In this document: piece after piece, positions 9,581 to 22,500 of the stretch
How positions within the stretch are numbered: the first letter of the stretch is position 1
Layout of the letters: the number at the start of each line of letters is the position of its first letter
Origin: Salvia splendens
Taxonomy: Eukaryota > Streptophyta > Magnoliopsida > Lamiales > Lamiaceae
Assembly: GCF_004379255.2 (NCBI RefSeq)
Contig: NC_056039.1
Location: forward strand, 9,846,501-9,910,500
Length of the DNA stretch: 64,000 bases
Reading direction: 5' to 3'
Made by a program: the position numbers and the translations under genes
Notes under the pieces: model-generated
What the model saw: the letters and a program-made list of their open reading frames with translations, nothing else
Told to the model about the DNA's origin: nothing
The model's database searches: none

Positions 9581-11020
9581 ATGCCGAATGCCATTTTCTG
9601 CAATTACATCAGGCAGTTGCAGAGATATGCACCAAGCATCTCCTCGTTCTTCATTGTTGTCGAAATTCCAAAAGCTTCTTGTTCATACTCTTCAGCACCC
9701 ATTAATCGTGATGAAGAAAGTGAACGAGAGTATGGATACAGACAAAATGACCATGAAACAAAGGAGAAAGCAGAACCTTCTATTGGCTCTCCAGCTCGAA
9801 TCCAAAAGTTGATAGCTTCTCAAACAGATCCACTTCTGGCAAAGGAAATCTTTGACTTGGCTTCACGTCAGCCCAACTTCCGCCATTCCTATGCTACCTA
9901 TCACACCCTCATTCTCAAACTGGGCCGCTCTCGCCATTTCTCTCTCATGAATGCCGTCATCTCAAGCCTCAAGTCTCTTGATTATTCCATTTCCCCTTCT
10001 CTCTTTACCCACATCATCCAAATATATGGTGATGCAAACCAACCCGAGAAAGCTCTCAAAACATTCTATACAATTCTTGAATTCAATATTAAGCCCCGTC
10101 AGAAACACCTCAACTGCATCCTCGAAATCCTCGTTGCCAACAGTAACTTCCTCCGCGCTGCGTTTGACCTTTTCCGGGCTGCCCACAGATATGGAGTCCC
10201 CCCTAACACAAATTCCTACAACATCATGATGCGAGCCTTTTGCCTGAATGGCGACTTGAGCATTGCATATACTTTGTTCAATCACATGTTTAAGCGTGAT
10301 GTTCTTCCTGATGTGGAGTCATATCGGATTCTAATGCAAGCACTGTGCAGGAAGAGTCAGGTGAATAAAGCTGTTGATTTACTGGAGGACATGCTAAACA
10401 AAGGGTTTGTGCCCGACAGTTTAAGCTACACCACTCTTTTGAATAGCTTGTGCAGGAAAAAAAAGCTGAAGGAGGCGTATAAGCTTCTTTGTCGGATGAA
10501 AATGAAGGGATGCAATCCTGATATTGTCCATTATAATACAGTTATCTCAGGTTATTGCAAGGTAGGGTGTGCTGCTGATGCCTGTAAGGTTCTTGATGAC
10601 ATGTCTTCAAATGGGTGCTTACCAAATTTGTCATCATATCAAAATATAGTGGGGGGCCTGTGCAATCAGGGCATGTACGACGAGGCCAAGAGGTATATCA
10701 AGGTAATGGTGTCCAAGGAGTTTCGTCCACATTTTTCAGTTATACATATGCTTGTACAAGGCTGCTGTAAACTTGGTAAACTAGAGGATGCTTGTGAAGT
10801 GTTGAGTGAGTTGTTGAGGCATGGGAGCGTTCCACATACCGACACTTGGGGTGAAATTGTAGCGCGGATCTGTGAGGAAGAAGATGCAGAAGCAATAGAA
10901 GAAGCCTTAAAACAGACTGTGAAGGTGGAGATTAAGTCTGATACTAGATTAGTAGATGCTGGTGCTGGCTTGGAGGAATACTTGATGAGGAAAATAAAGA
11001 GTAGGTCTAGGCCACGATAG
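9581..11020 (+). CDS. P-class pentatricopeptide repeat protein, organelle-targeted
   Basis: This encodes a 479-residue RNA-binding protein of the plant PPR family, whose members act in mitochondria or plastids on RNA processing, stability or translation. The ATG at 9581 gives a basic, Ser-rich N-terminus lacking acidic residues for the first 25 or so positions, like a mitochondrial presequence. From about residue 95 onward come tandem 35-residue helical repeats with the usual signature (for example SYRILMQALCRKSQVNKA, then DLLEDMLNKGFVPD). About nine repeats are visible and there is no E or DYW editing tail, so it is P-class. The overall pattern resembles Arabidopsis At4g01400, though that is from memory. 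The coding sequence is intronless and intact. The RNA target cannot be read from sequence. Confidence 0.92.
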   Translation: MPNAIFCNYIRQLQRYAPSISSFFIVVEIPKASCSYSSAPINRDEESEREYGYRQNDHETKEKAEPSIGSPARIQKLIASQTDPLLAKEIFDLASRQPNFRHSYATYHTLILKLGRSRHFSLMNAVISSLKSLDYSISPSLFTHIIQIYGDANQPEKALKTFYTILEFNIKPRQKHLNCILEILVANSNFLRAAFDLFRAAHRYGVPPNTNSYNIMMRAFCLNGDLSIAYTLFNHMFKRDVLPDVESYRILMQALCRKSQVNKAVDLLEDMLNKGFVPDSLSYTTLLNSLCRKKKLKEAYKLLCRMKMKGCNPDIVHYNTVISGYCKVGCAADACKVLDDMSSNGCLPNLSSYQNIVGGLCNQGMYDEAKRYIKVMVSKEFRPHFSVIHMLVQGCCKLGKLEDACEVLSELLRHGSVPHTDTWGEIVARICEEEDAEAIEEALKQTVKVEIKSDTRLVDAGAGLEEYLMRKIKSRSRPR

Positions 11021-14000
11021 TCGCGGTTGCTCAGTAGGTCAAATATACTGTCAAGGCAACTGAAGCCCAAATTGTTCTGTAGTTCTAATGCTCAAGTTAT
11101 ATTTGTAAGTTTTGCCTTATAAATTCAAAGTGCATTTAGCATAATTCGCAGACATCTCATGCGCACGCAGTCAAGCTGACTTATTAAGTTGAGGTTGGAG
11201 TCTGAGAAAGGGAAGTGTGGATGGTTTAGTCAATTTATTTATACACAGGAAACTTGACATGACATGACATGACATATATGAACTAACAATTACTAGTATT
11301 TGCCAGCTCTTCATTATCGTTTTTCAATCTCTTTCAACTTTATTAAACCAAATAAATATCTATGGTTTCTCTCCATCACGTACCTCATTTTGGTACAAAC
11401 ATTGACTATTGTGCGCAATATTAATAAGGGTGGTACTTTAGTAACATAATTCGATTTGGTTAAAGGGTCTCAATCAAATATATATACAACTTCATATTAA
11501 ATCTAATTCATACAGATCATTACATAATATACTGGCTTATAATCGTGTTCAACCAAATTCTTCCATCCAAAACTCAATTTATTACCACATACATTTAGTT
11601 TGACCATATTCAACAATGTACTTTCCAAGTATTACCACATATTTTGGTCCCAGCAATGTTATTAATGGTTTAATAATTATCGTAATTCCATGTCTATCCT
11701 GCCCTCACTTCCAAGAACTTAAATCAAAATCCAATGTATATAGACTATAGTATTTATTTTAAGACGATTATATCCTTAAGCCTTAAATCTTAGTAAATGC
11801 TAAGCAAGGCTCTTAAAAGATAAAGCTGGAGACAAAAAAACAAACTCAGTTTCCTTTCAAAATATAATTATGAGACTTGGGTTTCAATCGAAATTCCCCA
11901 CGACACAATATAGCCTGTCATTACTTCTTTTGTTTGAATTTTTTAAGCAATATCCAAATTTATTTATACAAAAAATATATCTAAAAAATATCAAATCTAG
12001 ACCCCCCACTCATTGGCTCCCTCTTTTTTTCTTTACTTATTAATATTATCCTTCATTTTCTATCTTTTCAGATTGTTCATTTATTAAAAATATATTACAC
12101 AATATAGTTGTAGCACCTATTATAATCTTAAAATTTATATCATAGTAGTAAATAACTAAATAGTACTGCATTAATTAATAATATTGTGATAGCATGCAGT
12201 CATTTGTATTTCATTGAGACTATTAATTTATAACAACTCATAATATTATAATATGTCAAACATAATAATCCCTAATATTAAAAATTCTAATAACGATTTA
12301 TAGTGTATAAATTAATAATATCAAGGGTCGAAAATAAAACATTATTAATCTTAAGATGTTACTATATCACATGATAATATAAAATTTGACAAGTGTATAA
12401 GTTAATAGTATATTATTACGACATTATAATTGAACATTTAGATTTTTTATGTATACACAATATGCAGTGTCAATTTTTACATGTATAGTATGATCCTACA
12501 TTTGTGATACTACTATAGATTAATTATCAATGATAGTTGTATTATCAATAATTATAATTCTGTTAACAGTTTGTTATATTATATAACTATAGTATGATAT
12601 TTTATAATTTAATATTCGTAATCTACTTATAATTAAACTTCAATTATTTATTTCTAATTGATCTTTAATGCAACTAAAGATTAATTATTTCGATCGTATA
12701 ATTTGATATTCAAATTAATTTTCATTCATTTAAGTAATTTAGATCATGAGTAGATTTTCGATTTAATTGGGTGTCATCTAGTATTAGATTAGATAGGAGA
12801 TTTGAATTGATCTTCAATTTAATGAAGAATTTTTATTGGTCTTAGATTTATTTAATAATTTGGGATCAAATATTTTCAAGTATTAAATAACACCACAATG
12901 TAAAATCAAAGAAAAACATAAAAATAAAAATAAATGACACTGAAGAGAAAAAAAATACACGTAAAAGATGAAAAATAGAATGTTTAATTGACTTTCCAAA
13001 ACTTATGATCTACTCCATTATTTTACTATTATTATTTATATTTTATGTATGATGTTTTGATTTTTTTACCATTATTAATATGCTAAATTGTAGTAATTGC
13101 TATCCTTTGTATATATCCCAGTGTGGATGTACTTAAAAAACAATTAATTTTAAAATTGCAATATATTTTCAACTTTGTGTTGCCACGTGGCACGCAACAT
13201 GCAATATTGTAAACAAAAACATGAAATATACATTTGTGGAAGTTGTAAATGGATTTTCACAAATTGCATTTTAGTTATAGGCATATTGTAGATGGATTTT
13301 CTGCAGATTCTCGGTGTCACAAAAGCATGTTTCAAAGGAACATCAATTGAATCTTCAATAAAATTTAAGTTTGATTGAACATTTACTTGTTCAGTTCATT
13401 AATTGAATAGAATGATAGAAGATGAAGTGAATCCCAATTGAATTTTATAAATTTTAAAATTGTTCAAGTGAATCAAATATCTATTGAATCTAAAATCAAT
13501 TGGAAATTTTCGATATTAGATCAGTTATTAGTTATTTGATAATAATTATAAATTGCGACACCACATAACATAATTAGTACTCCACTATAGTTTTGCTAAA
13601 ACCTATAATTATCGGATAGTTGCGACAATAACAATAGTAACTCATAATATTACATGACTCCATGTTGTAATAATATATTAGCAACAATATATTGATATGA
13701 AGTTGTATTTATAATTTTTAATATTTGATATTATTATTGGTATTGTCAATATAACCTATAGTATATTCTTGTAACAATTTTAAATGGTATCATAATATAG
13801 TTTATAATAATGATATAAAGCTACTCATATACCATTACGGCCAAACTCCTATAAGTAGTACAATGACCTTTAAATGTATTTTGCATTTAAAATTTATCCA
13901 TGTTATCTATATAAGTCAATATTATTACTATTATATGTTATTATTAGTATTATTAGCAAGTTTAGTTATTGGTGTGTAAGTTGTATTATGTCATATAATA

Positions 14001-15225
14001 GTTATTTTTGCAATAATATGATAATTATATAATAATAGTTATTTTTGCAATGTAACAAATTAAATTATTTTACATAATACATTAGCATCTAAAATACGCA
14101 ATAATTTATAATATTAATATGTGACTTATATTTACAGTTTAGAAGACATTATCCAATTCTAATACAGTATATAAGTACACTTTATATGATATGCAATACA
14201 ATTATATAACTTTGCACATTCATGAAAATTGATTACCAAATTAGAATAGCTAAGAGTAACATTATATTTATGATTAGTTGATCTTATTAAACTAGATCAT
14301 AAAATATATATGCAAGCATATATATACTACTTATTACCACAATTTATTTATGATATATTGTGATGTCTCTTAGTTAATAGGTATGATATGATTATTTCCA
14401 ATACAACATACATATAATTTGACATAAATTGTGCATAAATTATTCGTAAAGTGTGCATAAAATGTCATTAACTTTTATAATTATTTATAAAAATGTCATT
14501 GTGTGGCTGACCACATTATGACTGCATAACATTACTCAACTATAAAATAGAGCTAAAATCAGTTTTAGCTTTTTCTTCACTAAAATCAAGGATCACGCCA
14601 ATAATTTGAAGTTTTCTATATTGCTAGATTTTAACATAATATTCCATTTAATTAATATCGGCTAGGTGTTCATCAAAATATAATATGATAGGCTGGCAAT
14701 TTTCGATATTATATAAAAATCCGACATGAATACACACGAAACTAATAGGTTTTGAGTCAAATTTTATTGGGTTTGTGTTCTTATCAAGTTGATCTGTTTA
14801 AAATTCAATAATTCTAGACTAGATTTAGGTTGCCCATTAAAAAATAATATTATAAATTTATTTTTATTTTATTTTATTGGAGTCTATTATTCTCTATGTC
14901 ATCATATACTGTGGTAAGATATAGTACTATTTCTTTGATTAATTGATGAATATAATTGTTTTAGGTGATTGAATACAATAATTTGAAAATGAATAAATGG
15001 CGGCGCGTGGACGCACAGTTATAGAGCTATCATCGGCGGCTAATGCTCCGATCAAACATATGTGATGAATGATTATTTGAGATGAGTGCCAGCTAAACCA
15101 TGATTACTTTCCGTGTGAGAAGTCATTATTAATTAGGGACACCATTATTAATGTTTTTGTTTGCTCCTACATCCCAAAACACAAGTCCCATTTTAAACTT
15201 CCAAAACAATTTGAATTCACAAACT
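11021..15225. other. long AT-rich intergenic region
   Basis: About 4.2 kb holds no gene I can support. A short TGACA microsatellite lies at about 11256-11275. Much of 12000-14900 is simple AT-rich sequence with many TAATAAT-type runs. No terminal inverted repeat or target duplication was recognised. Confidence 0.6.
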
Positions 15226-15228
15226 TTA

Positions 15229-17108
15229 AGCCATCCACGACGCTGTCACTATACCATCCCTTAAAACATTATTTGCGGGCCCCACTGTACTTTTTTACTC
15301 CATCCCTTAACTAAGGGACGGAACATGCGATCCTCCGTCCCTTAAACCGTCCCTTAAATTACTATTCATTCAATTTCATTTTTTTATTTTTTTTCCCACC
15401 AAATTTAATTAATAAAAAACACACTTCATTAAAAATAAAATAACATTACAACATAAAATAAAAATACAACTTAACATTCAAAAAAATAAAAAAAGACATA
15501 ATTAAAATCCTAAAAAAATAAAAATGACATAATTTAAAATACAATTTTATAGAAAATAAAAAAACTACTCCGCCGGCGAATCATCCCCCGAAGGCGGTGG
15601 AGGTGCCCTGACGTCACTTGGAGGCGGGATACAAAGTTGTGCCGCCATAAACAGGACTCCGTTAAGCCAGGTTTCGTATTGGGTGGGCGTAAAGCGGGAA
15701 GTGTCCGCCATTGTGGCGGTCATGTACATGGACATAAGGGAGTTCGAGGGTCCCCCCGAGCCCGCCTGGCTTGATTCGGCTCGACCCCTCCTCCCTCTAG
15801 CCGCCTTCGCCTCATTTCTCCCTTGTGGCCGACGGCGCCCACGGGAGGACCCCCGGCATCGTCTGCCGGGGTCTCCTCCTCCTGCGAGGCAAACTCTTGT
15901 GGCCCGATGCCCGAACCGCCCTCACCAGACGAGTATTGGCCACTCGCCGTGTGCTTCGTGCGCTTCGAGGTCGAGCCCGAGCTGGACCGCACACCGCCGG
16001 CCTACCTTTCCTCGTCCCTAACAACCTCCTAAACATCGGCATATTTGAATTGTTTGTCGGTGTCTTCGTAGTAGACCCGCAAAACCGACCTCAGAATGTC
16101 AGCTCCTGTGGCTCCGCTTTGGTACTGAGCCACTTCATTCTTGTAGATGCCGCATAATCGTTTGACCTCTCTGTCGACTCGGTCAAAGTGAGCGCGGAGC
16201 ATCTTATATGTGCGGCGGTGGGTTTTTTTTGGCCTAATCTCGTGGTATGCCTCGGTGACCTTTTCCCAGAAGCACTTCCGGGGTTGTTGATTCCCGACGA
16301 TGGGATCGTATAAGACGCTGATCCAGGCTTGTATACCGCCAGCGTTTCTTTGTGGCCGTACGGATGCCGACCTAGATCCTCCTCCTCCGCCCTGGAGCCT
16401 CCCCGCCTCGGCCTTCTTCCGGAATGGGTTGAACTGGATAATCCTCCCGAATCTGGGATAATCCCTGCGAATACCGCGGGGCGGAGGGACGGGCGTATGC
16501 ATCAACATCAAAATTGGGTGGTTGGTACCCCCCGGCGTGCCCGAACCCTGAGCGCCCGGCGTCGACGAACCGGAACCACCCAATGTGTTGTACATGCTCC
16601 CCCAGTCGCCGAACGCGTTGAGATCCCACGCGCCGGAGCCGCCACTGCCGGAGTTTCCGTCGCCGTACATTTTGTGATGAGATGTTAGATGAAAATTGGA
16701 GGGGAAATGGAGATGAATTGGGAAGAATAGATGTGTAGTTGTGTGTGAAATGAAGATGAAATAGGAGTATTTATAGAGTAAAAAAATAAAAATAATAAAA
16801 AAAGGAAAAAAGTCTCTATTAACGGTAATATTACCGTTTAACATTTATTTATTTTTTTATTTTTTTATTTAATCTGATTTTAAAAAATGAATTATTGCAT
16901 CAGCGTGACGATGCCCACTCGCAGGACGACAAGTGGGCGTCACGCATGGCCTGGGAGCGCCACGTAGCCTCGGCGCGTGGAGAGCCGTCCCGCGTTTCGT
17001 CGCGGCGGGACGGGTTGCGTGACGGGACGAGACGCTGCAACGCGTCCCGCCCCGTTTCCGTCACTGCGGAACGAAACACGCCACCCACATGACGCATTGC
17101 GGGTGGCT
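15229..17108. mobile_element. PIF/Harbinger element A, 1880 bp, ORF1 only
   Basis: The ends are AGCCATCCACGACGC and, inverted on the right, AGCCACCCGCAATGC. The 3-bp duplication TTA flanks it at 15226-15228 and 17109-17111, as expected for Harbinger. It encodes one gene on the minus strand, the ORF1 partner protein, and has no transposase. Subterminal DNA is full of GTCCCTTA motifs on the left and CGTCCCGC-type motifs on the right. Confidence 0.85.
15720..16670 (-). pseudogene. Harbinger ORF1 (Myb/SANT-like DNA-binding partner), two nonsense codons
   Basis: This is the accessory DNA-binding protein that PIF/Harbinger elements encode beside the transposase; plant databases often label the family glutathione S-transferase T3-like. 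The start is the ATG at 16670. The longer open frame upstream only translates the leader, and a TATA motif (CTATAAATACT) lies at about 16767-16778. A Gly/Ser/Pro-rich N-terminus is followed by a trihelix-like region (AWISVLYDPIVGN, FWEKVTEAYHE, MLRAHFDRVDREVKR). The first helix region looks shortened. In the same frame TAG codons occur at 16029-16031 and 16002-16004, each where related proteins have Trp. The frame then reopens into the KRTKHTASGQYS tail, ending at 15720. Both changes are TGG to TAG. It is probably inactive. Confidence 0.75.
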
Positions 17109-17111
17109 TTA

Positions 17112-17747
17112 TACTTCCCCCTACCTAGTCTATATTATTCCAATAATATTTCTATTGCTATATACATTGTCTTTTCATCATACTGTAATTTATTTTTCCT
17201 TTTGATAATTGTTACAGATCATCTATGTTGCGTTGGTTTGTATGATAAGGTTTGGAACTACAAAAATAATAAATGGTGGTAACCTCAATCTATATTAGAT
17301 TACTTTGTCAACTAACAATATTAGCCAAGACTTGTCAATTTTTTTTAGAAATTACAGACAACACATACACAAATTGGATCATTTAATTATTGAGTTTTAT
17401 GTAGATTCATCGTACTTGCAAGAGTATAATTTGTCTGGTTCACCAATTGACTAGAAGCATAGTAATCACTAATTATTTACTCAAGTAAGTAACAACCACA
17501 AGTGTCCTTAGTCACATAATTAAACTGTAAATAAAATTAATTTGTATAGTATTACTTCATATCTTAATAGTACTAGTTTTCATAACAACACAATTTGATT
17601 AATTTTTTTCATATCTATTAACAAAAAATAGTAAAGATTTATGGTTTATGTATCTAAGACATTTTACGCACAAAATCAAAGAGAGAACATAGTTGCTGTA
17701 GAATACTCGTGTCACCATTAAACTTATATCCAAAATGCACAAACTTT
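17112..17747. other. short intergenic stretch
   Basis: No gene recognised between Harbinger element A and the second copia element. Bases 17740-17744 read CAAAC, as does the flank just beyond 26033, a candidate target duplication of the copia element. Confidence 0.5.
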
Positions 17748-18987
17748 TGTGGAAATGAGATATACAAATCTTGCCGGACGAAATTACAATGGAAAATAAA
17801 ACAAGGAAATTACACTGAAACAACTGAAAACAAAAATTACATGGAAAACTTGTGGAAAGTGGTAAGCCGAGTCGAGGAGTCCTATATCCGCAAGACGAGA
17901 TACGCACCGGTAGTGCTCTCAGTTTGGCGTGTCGTCCCCAAAGATAAAACGGCTTCGTCTCTGAAGTAGCAGCACCGCTAGCAACAGAGCTCCGGCGAAC
18001 GGGAGTAAGGCGGGGGCAGAGCTTCGACGGGGAAGATTATGCAGAGAGGGAGAGAGCGTGTATGCAAGATGCTTGTGTATGTTATATTTTGAATGCAATG
18101 GATGCATGTCTATTTATAGGTCAAGTCCACCTGCAGGGCATTGATGGAGTCAACAGCCATTATGTGTGCCATGATGGCTTGACTGTAACCGTCGGGGGTT
18201 ATTGACTGGTGCACTAGCCAGTGGGAGCTGAAGAGACACGACGCACTTGGACATGCTACACGACGGGATACACCATGGACCGTCGGGGGTCCATCGGGGA
18301 ACTTTTGTCTCCCGTTATGCGTCGGGGTCCAGCGGGGACCTTTTGTCTCCCGTTGTGCGTCGGGGTCCAGTGGAAACCTTTTGTCACCCGTCATGCGTCG
18401 GGGTCCAGTGGGACCATGACGTGGTCCAGGACCCGCCGGGGATAGCGTGAAGTTTGGGATGATCTAAAAAGAACAAGCGGGGCTCGAACCACGCTCAACG
18501 ACCAGCTCCAAAGAACAGCCCAAAGACCACCCAAAGACCAATTGTCAAGATCCAAGACACAAGGCACAAGATACCCGAGGCACGGGACACGGTGCACGAC
18601 GCGAAGGTCGCGAACGGGCGGCGGCGGCGCACGCGCGCGTGCGAGCGTGTGGGCTCTGTCACCCGTCTTATTCCACGATAATTATTACACATGATAATTC
18701 ATCTGATTAAATACTTCATCAAAGAAGTTTATCATCCCCGATGTGGGATAATTAACACCTAGTTAATTAATCCATTAGTCTTTTCACATAGCTCATTTCT
18801 AGCTTTATTGTGACCAACTTTAATATATTATTTCTCATTCACTGGTAATCGGATTTGAGAAAATGAATATACTACGGTCATCTACTCGGAATGTAGATCG
18901 GCATTATTGCATTTAATTTCATAAAATTAAATGTCTTGTAACATATATTATTAGTCAAAGATCATTTGACCAAGCACGATTCCAACA
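17748..18987 (-). repeat. 3' LTR of the decayed copia element
   Basis: This is a direct repeat of the right LTR, with long near-identical blocks at 17760-18101 versus 23980-24321 and 18656-18987 versus 24476-26033 (the latter interrupted by the nested hAT). The middle (18102-18600) is much longer than in the right copy and contains the 38-bp repeats. Confidence 0.85.
18274..18415 (+). repeat. 38-bp tandem repeat in the copia LTR
   Basis: About 3.5 copies of a unit containing CGTCGGGGTCCAGCGGGGAC followed by CTTTTGTCTCCCGTT. The right LTR lacks the array, so the two LTRs differ by repeat gain or loss as well as by substitutions. Confidence 0.8.
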
Positions 18988-19550
18988 ATCCCCCACATGA
19001 GTGGAAATTGCCAAATGCATATGTATGCAGACACAAGATCTACCCTCAAGAGGTATGTAAGCATAAGGATAGGTAGTTTTTGGCTTTGAACCATCCATAG
19101 TCAACACCATCGGATACACATGCAGACTAGTTGCGCGATGCTTTGAACTATTCCTCCACGGCGTGCACCGAGACAATGATGTTAACACTTAAACACCTCA
19201 ACCTCATCCGTTCTCAAGTTTTGTGTCCATTTCAGGCCTTGGACACCACTTCGGATTCATAAGTGTATTGTTTGAAGCGGCCCCACTTCACACTTACATA
19301 GGTGATTCCTCGTTAAGTATCTTGCCATACTCGGTCTCATTGAAAACTTCATTTCAACGAGATCCTTTAGGGATCATTAAAAGTCATAGACTTAACCTCA
19401 CCACTAGGTAAGTTCTACAACACTCTATTGCTCTCTAGGGAATAGATATAGATGAGTGTTTCACACGAACTCTCATAGCTTAGTTTTCCCATTGAACCTA
19501 GTTCTTGGGATCTCCAGTCATCATGGTTGGGTTACCACTATGACAATTCT

Positions 19551-22500
19551 TTAGTTTGTGGATTTCAAACTCATTCCATCTAGCAATTTATTCATTTGAT
19601 CACGATTTAACCCTTTGGTTAGCAGATCCGCTAGATTATCCAATGACTTCACGTAGTCAATTGTAATCACCTCTATTGTGATCAAATGTCTCACAGTATT
19701 ATATCGTCGACGAATGTGTCGAGACTTACCATTATACAAGCCACTGTTTGCCCTCCCAATAGCGGCTTGGCTATCACAGTGAATTAACACTGGAGGCACG
19801 GGCTTTGACCAACATGGAATATCTTCAAGGAAGTTTTTAAGTCATTCGGCTTCTTCCGTCACTTTATCTAAAGCTATGAATTCAGATTCAATAGTGGATC
19901 GGGCTATACATGTCTGTTTCGTGGATTTCCACGAGACAACACCACCCCCAAAAGTAAAGACATATCCACTTGTTGAAAGTGAGTCTTTGTTATCGGATAT
20001 CCAATTTGCATCGCAGTACCCTTCAAGTACCGGGGGTATCTCGAAAAGTGTAGCCCATGATTTTGAGTATACTTAAGATATCTCAAAACTCTTACAAGAG
20101 CTTTCCAATGCTCTTTGCTTGGATTGCTCGTATAACGACTCAACTTGTTCACGGCGCAAGCAATATCAGGTCGAGTGCAATTAGTAAGATACATGATGCA
20201 TCCAATGACCCGTGCATAATCTTCTTGTGCAACGGGCTCACCCCAGTTCTTGCTCAAGTGAACATTGAGCTCTATAGGCGTCTTAGCCGGGATGCCATCA
20301 TAGGCATTGAACCTCTTTAATACTTTCTCAACATAATGAGATTGTGTTAATGTGATTCCTTCGGATGTTCTTAGAATTTTCATTTCAAGAATTACATCGG
20401 CTAGACTCATATCCTTCATGTCGAAGTTTCTCTTTAACATGGCTTTCGTGTCGTTAATCACTTAGGTGTTACTACCCATGATTAACATATCATCAACGTA
20501 GAGATACACTATAATGTATCCATTATCAGTGTTCTTAATGTAGACACATTTGTCACATTCGTTGATTTTAAATCCATTTGATAACATCACGTTATCAAAT
20601 TTCAAGTGCCACTGCAACGACGCCTATTTCAATCCATAGAGGGATTTAACCAGCTTGCATACCTTTTTCTCTTGTCCAGGTACTACAAAACCTTCAGGTT
20701 GTTCCATATAGATTTCATCTTCAAGGTCACCATTTAGAAACGCAGTCTTAACATCCATTTGATGAATCTCAAGATTGTGTACAGCAGCAATCGCGAGAAG
20801 CACTCGAATTGATGTAATCCTCGTTACAGGTGAGTAGGTATCGAAGAAATCGTACCCTTCCTTTTGTTTAAAGCCTTTGACTACCAGTCTAGTTTTATAC
20901 TTGTCCACTGTTCCATCGGCCTTAAACTTTATTTTAAGGACCCATTTGCATACTAAAGGTTTAGCACATTCAGGTAGATCAACCAACACCCACGTGTGGT
21001 TTAGCAAAATTGAATCAATTTCACTTTGAACAGCTTCTTTCAAATGCAACCCGTCTGGGCCAGCAAAGACTACTTTTATAGATGTTGGTTCTTCATCCAA
21101 CATAAATGCAATATAGTCAGGACCAAATGTCTTTGGTGTTCTGACTCTGCTACCACGTCTTAGTACCGCATCGTTTGGATCATGCCTTGTTCGCTTGCGC
21201 GATTCAGGCTCTTCATCCACTGATTTAGAACTAGTGGTTTCATCCTCAATTCTCGTCTCAAAATTGGGTGCAATATTTTTCTTGTCTTTGCGAGGAAATA
21301 TATTTTCAAGAAATACAGCATTTCTTGACTCGATTGTTGTTCCCACGGTCACAGTCGGTATTTCAGACTTGTGGACAACGAATTGATATGCACTACTATT
21401 AAGTGCATACTCAATAAAGATACAATCAACCGTTTTAGGACCGATTGTAACTTCTTTGGGCGGAGGAACCATTACCTTAGCCAAACACCCCCACACTTTG
21501 AGGTATTTGTAGGATGACTTCTTTCCCTTCCACAGCTCTTAAGGAGTAACGTCCTTACCTTTGGGTGGGATTTTGTTTAGGATGTAGTTGGCTGTCAAAA
21601 CAGCTTCCCCCACATGTTCTAGGGCATCCTCGAACTGATTAGTAACGCATTCATCATCTCTTTGAGAGTTCGATTTTTGCGTTCTGCAACACCATTAGAT
21701 TGTCATACCACTTGCGTTGCATAATTCCTCAAACGGGGCTACGTATTCACCCCTTCTATCACATCGAATCATTTTGATTTTACCTCCAAGTTGATTCTCG
21801 ACTTCGTTCTTATAATTTTTGAACGCTTCTATTGCTTCGTCTTTACTTCTTAAAAGATAGACATAACAATATCGTGTGCAATCATCTATGAATGTGATAA
21901 AATATTTTTTACCACCTCTCGTTTGCACCAATTTAAGGTCACATACGTCCGTGTGAATTAATTCAAGGGGTGTTGTGTTCCGTTCAACCGAATGAAACGG
22001 TAACTTAGTCATTTTCGCCTCAAGACAAGTTTCACATTTGTTTTGAGTTTCTACTTCATTTACCTTTAGTAAATCTAAACTTACTAATCTTTTAATGACA
22101 TTTGGATTTACATGTCCCAATCTATTGTGCCACAAGTTAGAACACTCAACCAAGTAAGAAGAAGTAGATGCATTCTTATTATTAGCCAACGGCTTAGGGA
22201 CATGCGTACTACTACACTAAGCTTGAAAAGTCCGTCGGTTATAAAACATTTTCCGAGTGACTTTCCAAACTTGTACAAAGAAAACCTATCAGATTCAAAT
22301 ACAAGTTTAAACCCCTTATTCACTAGTATTGATCCTGACACTAGGTTCTTGCGGATGTCCGGGACGTGTAACACATCCTTCAAAGTGATGGTGACGTCGG
22401 ACATCATCATGAGAATCACATCTCCAATGACGAGGACTTGAGACGAGGCTTGATTCCCCATATTGATCTTTCTCCCTTCAACTGCTGTGTAGGAGGTGAA

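Noticed and set aside
16671..16844. 58-codon hydrophobic N-terminal extension of the ORF1 protein in element A
   Set aside because: It lies over the TATA box and leader; related elements start at the Gly/Ser-rich region.
17740..17744. CAAAC as a certain target duplication of the decayed copia element
   Set aside because: It lies three bases outside the best-fitting TG start of the left LTR, so it is reported only as a candidate.
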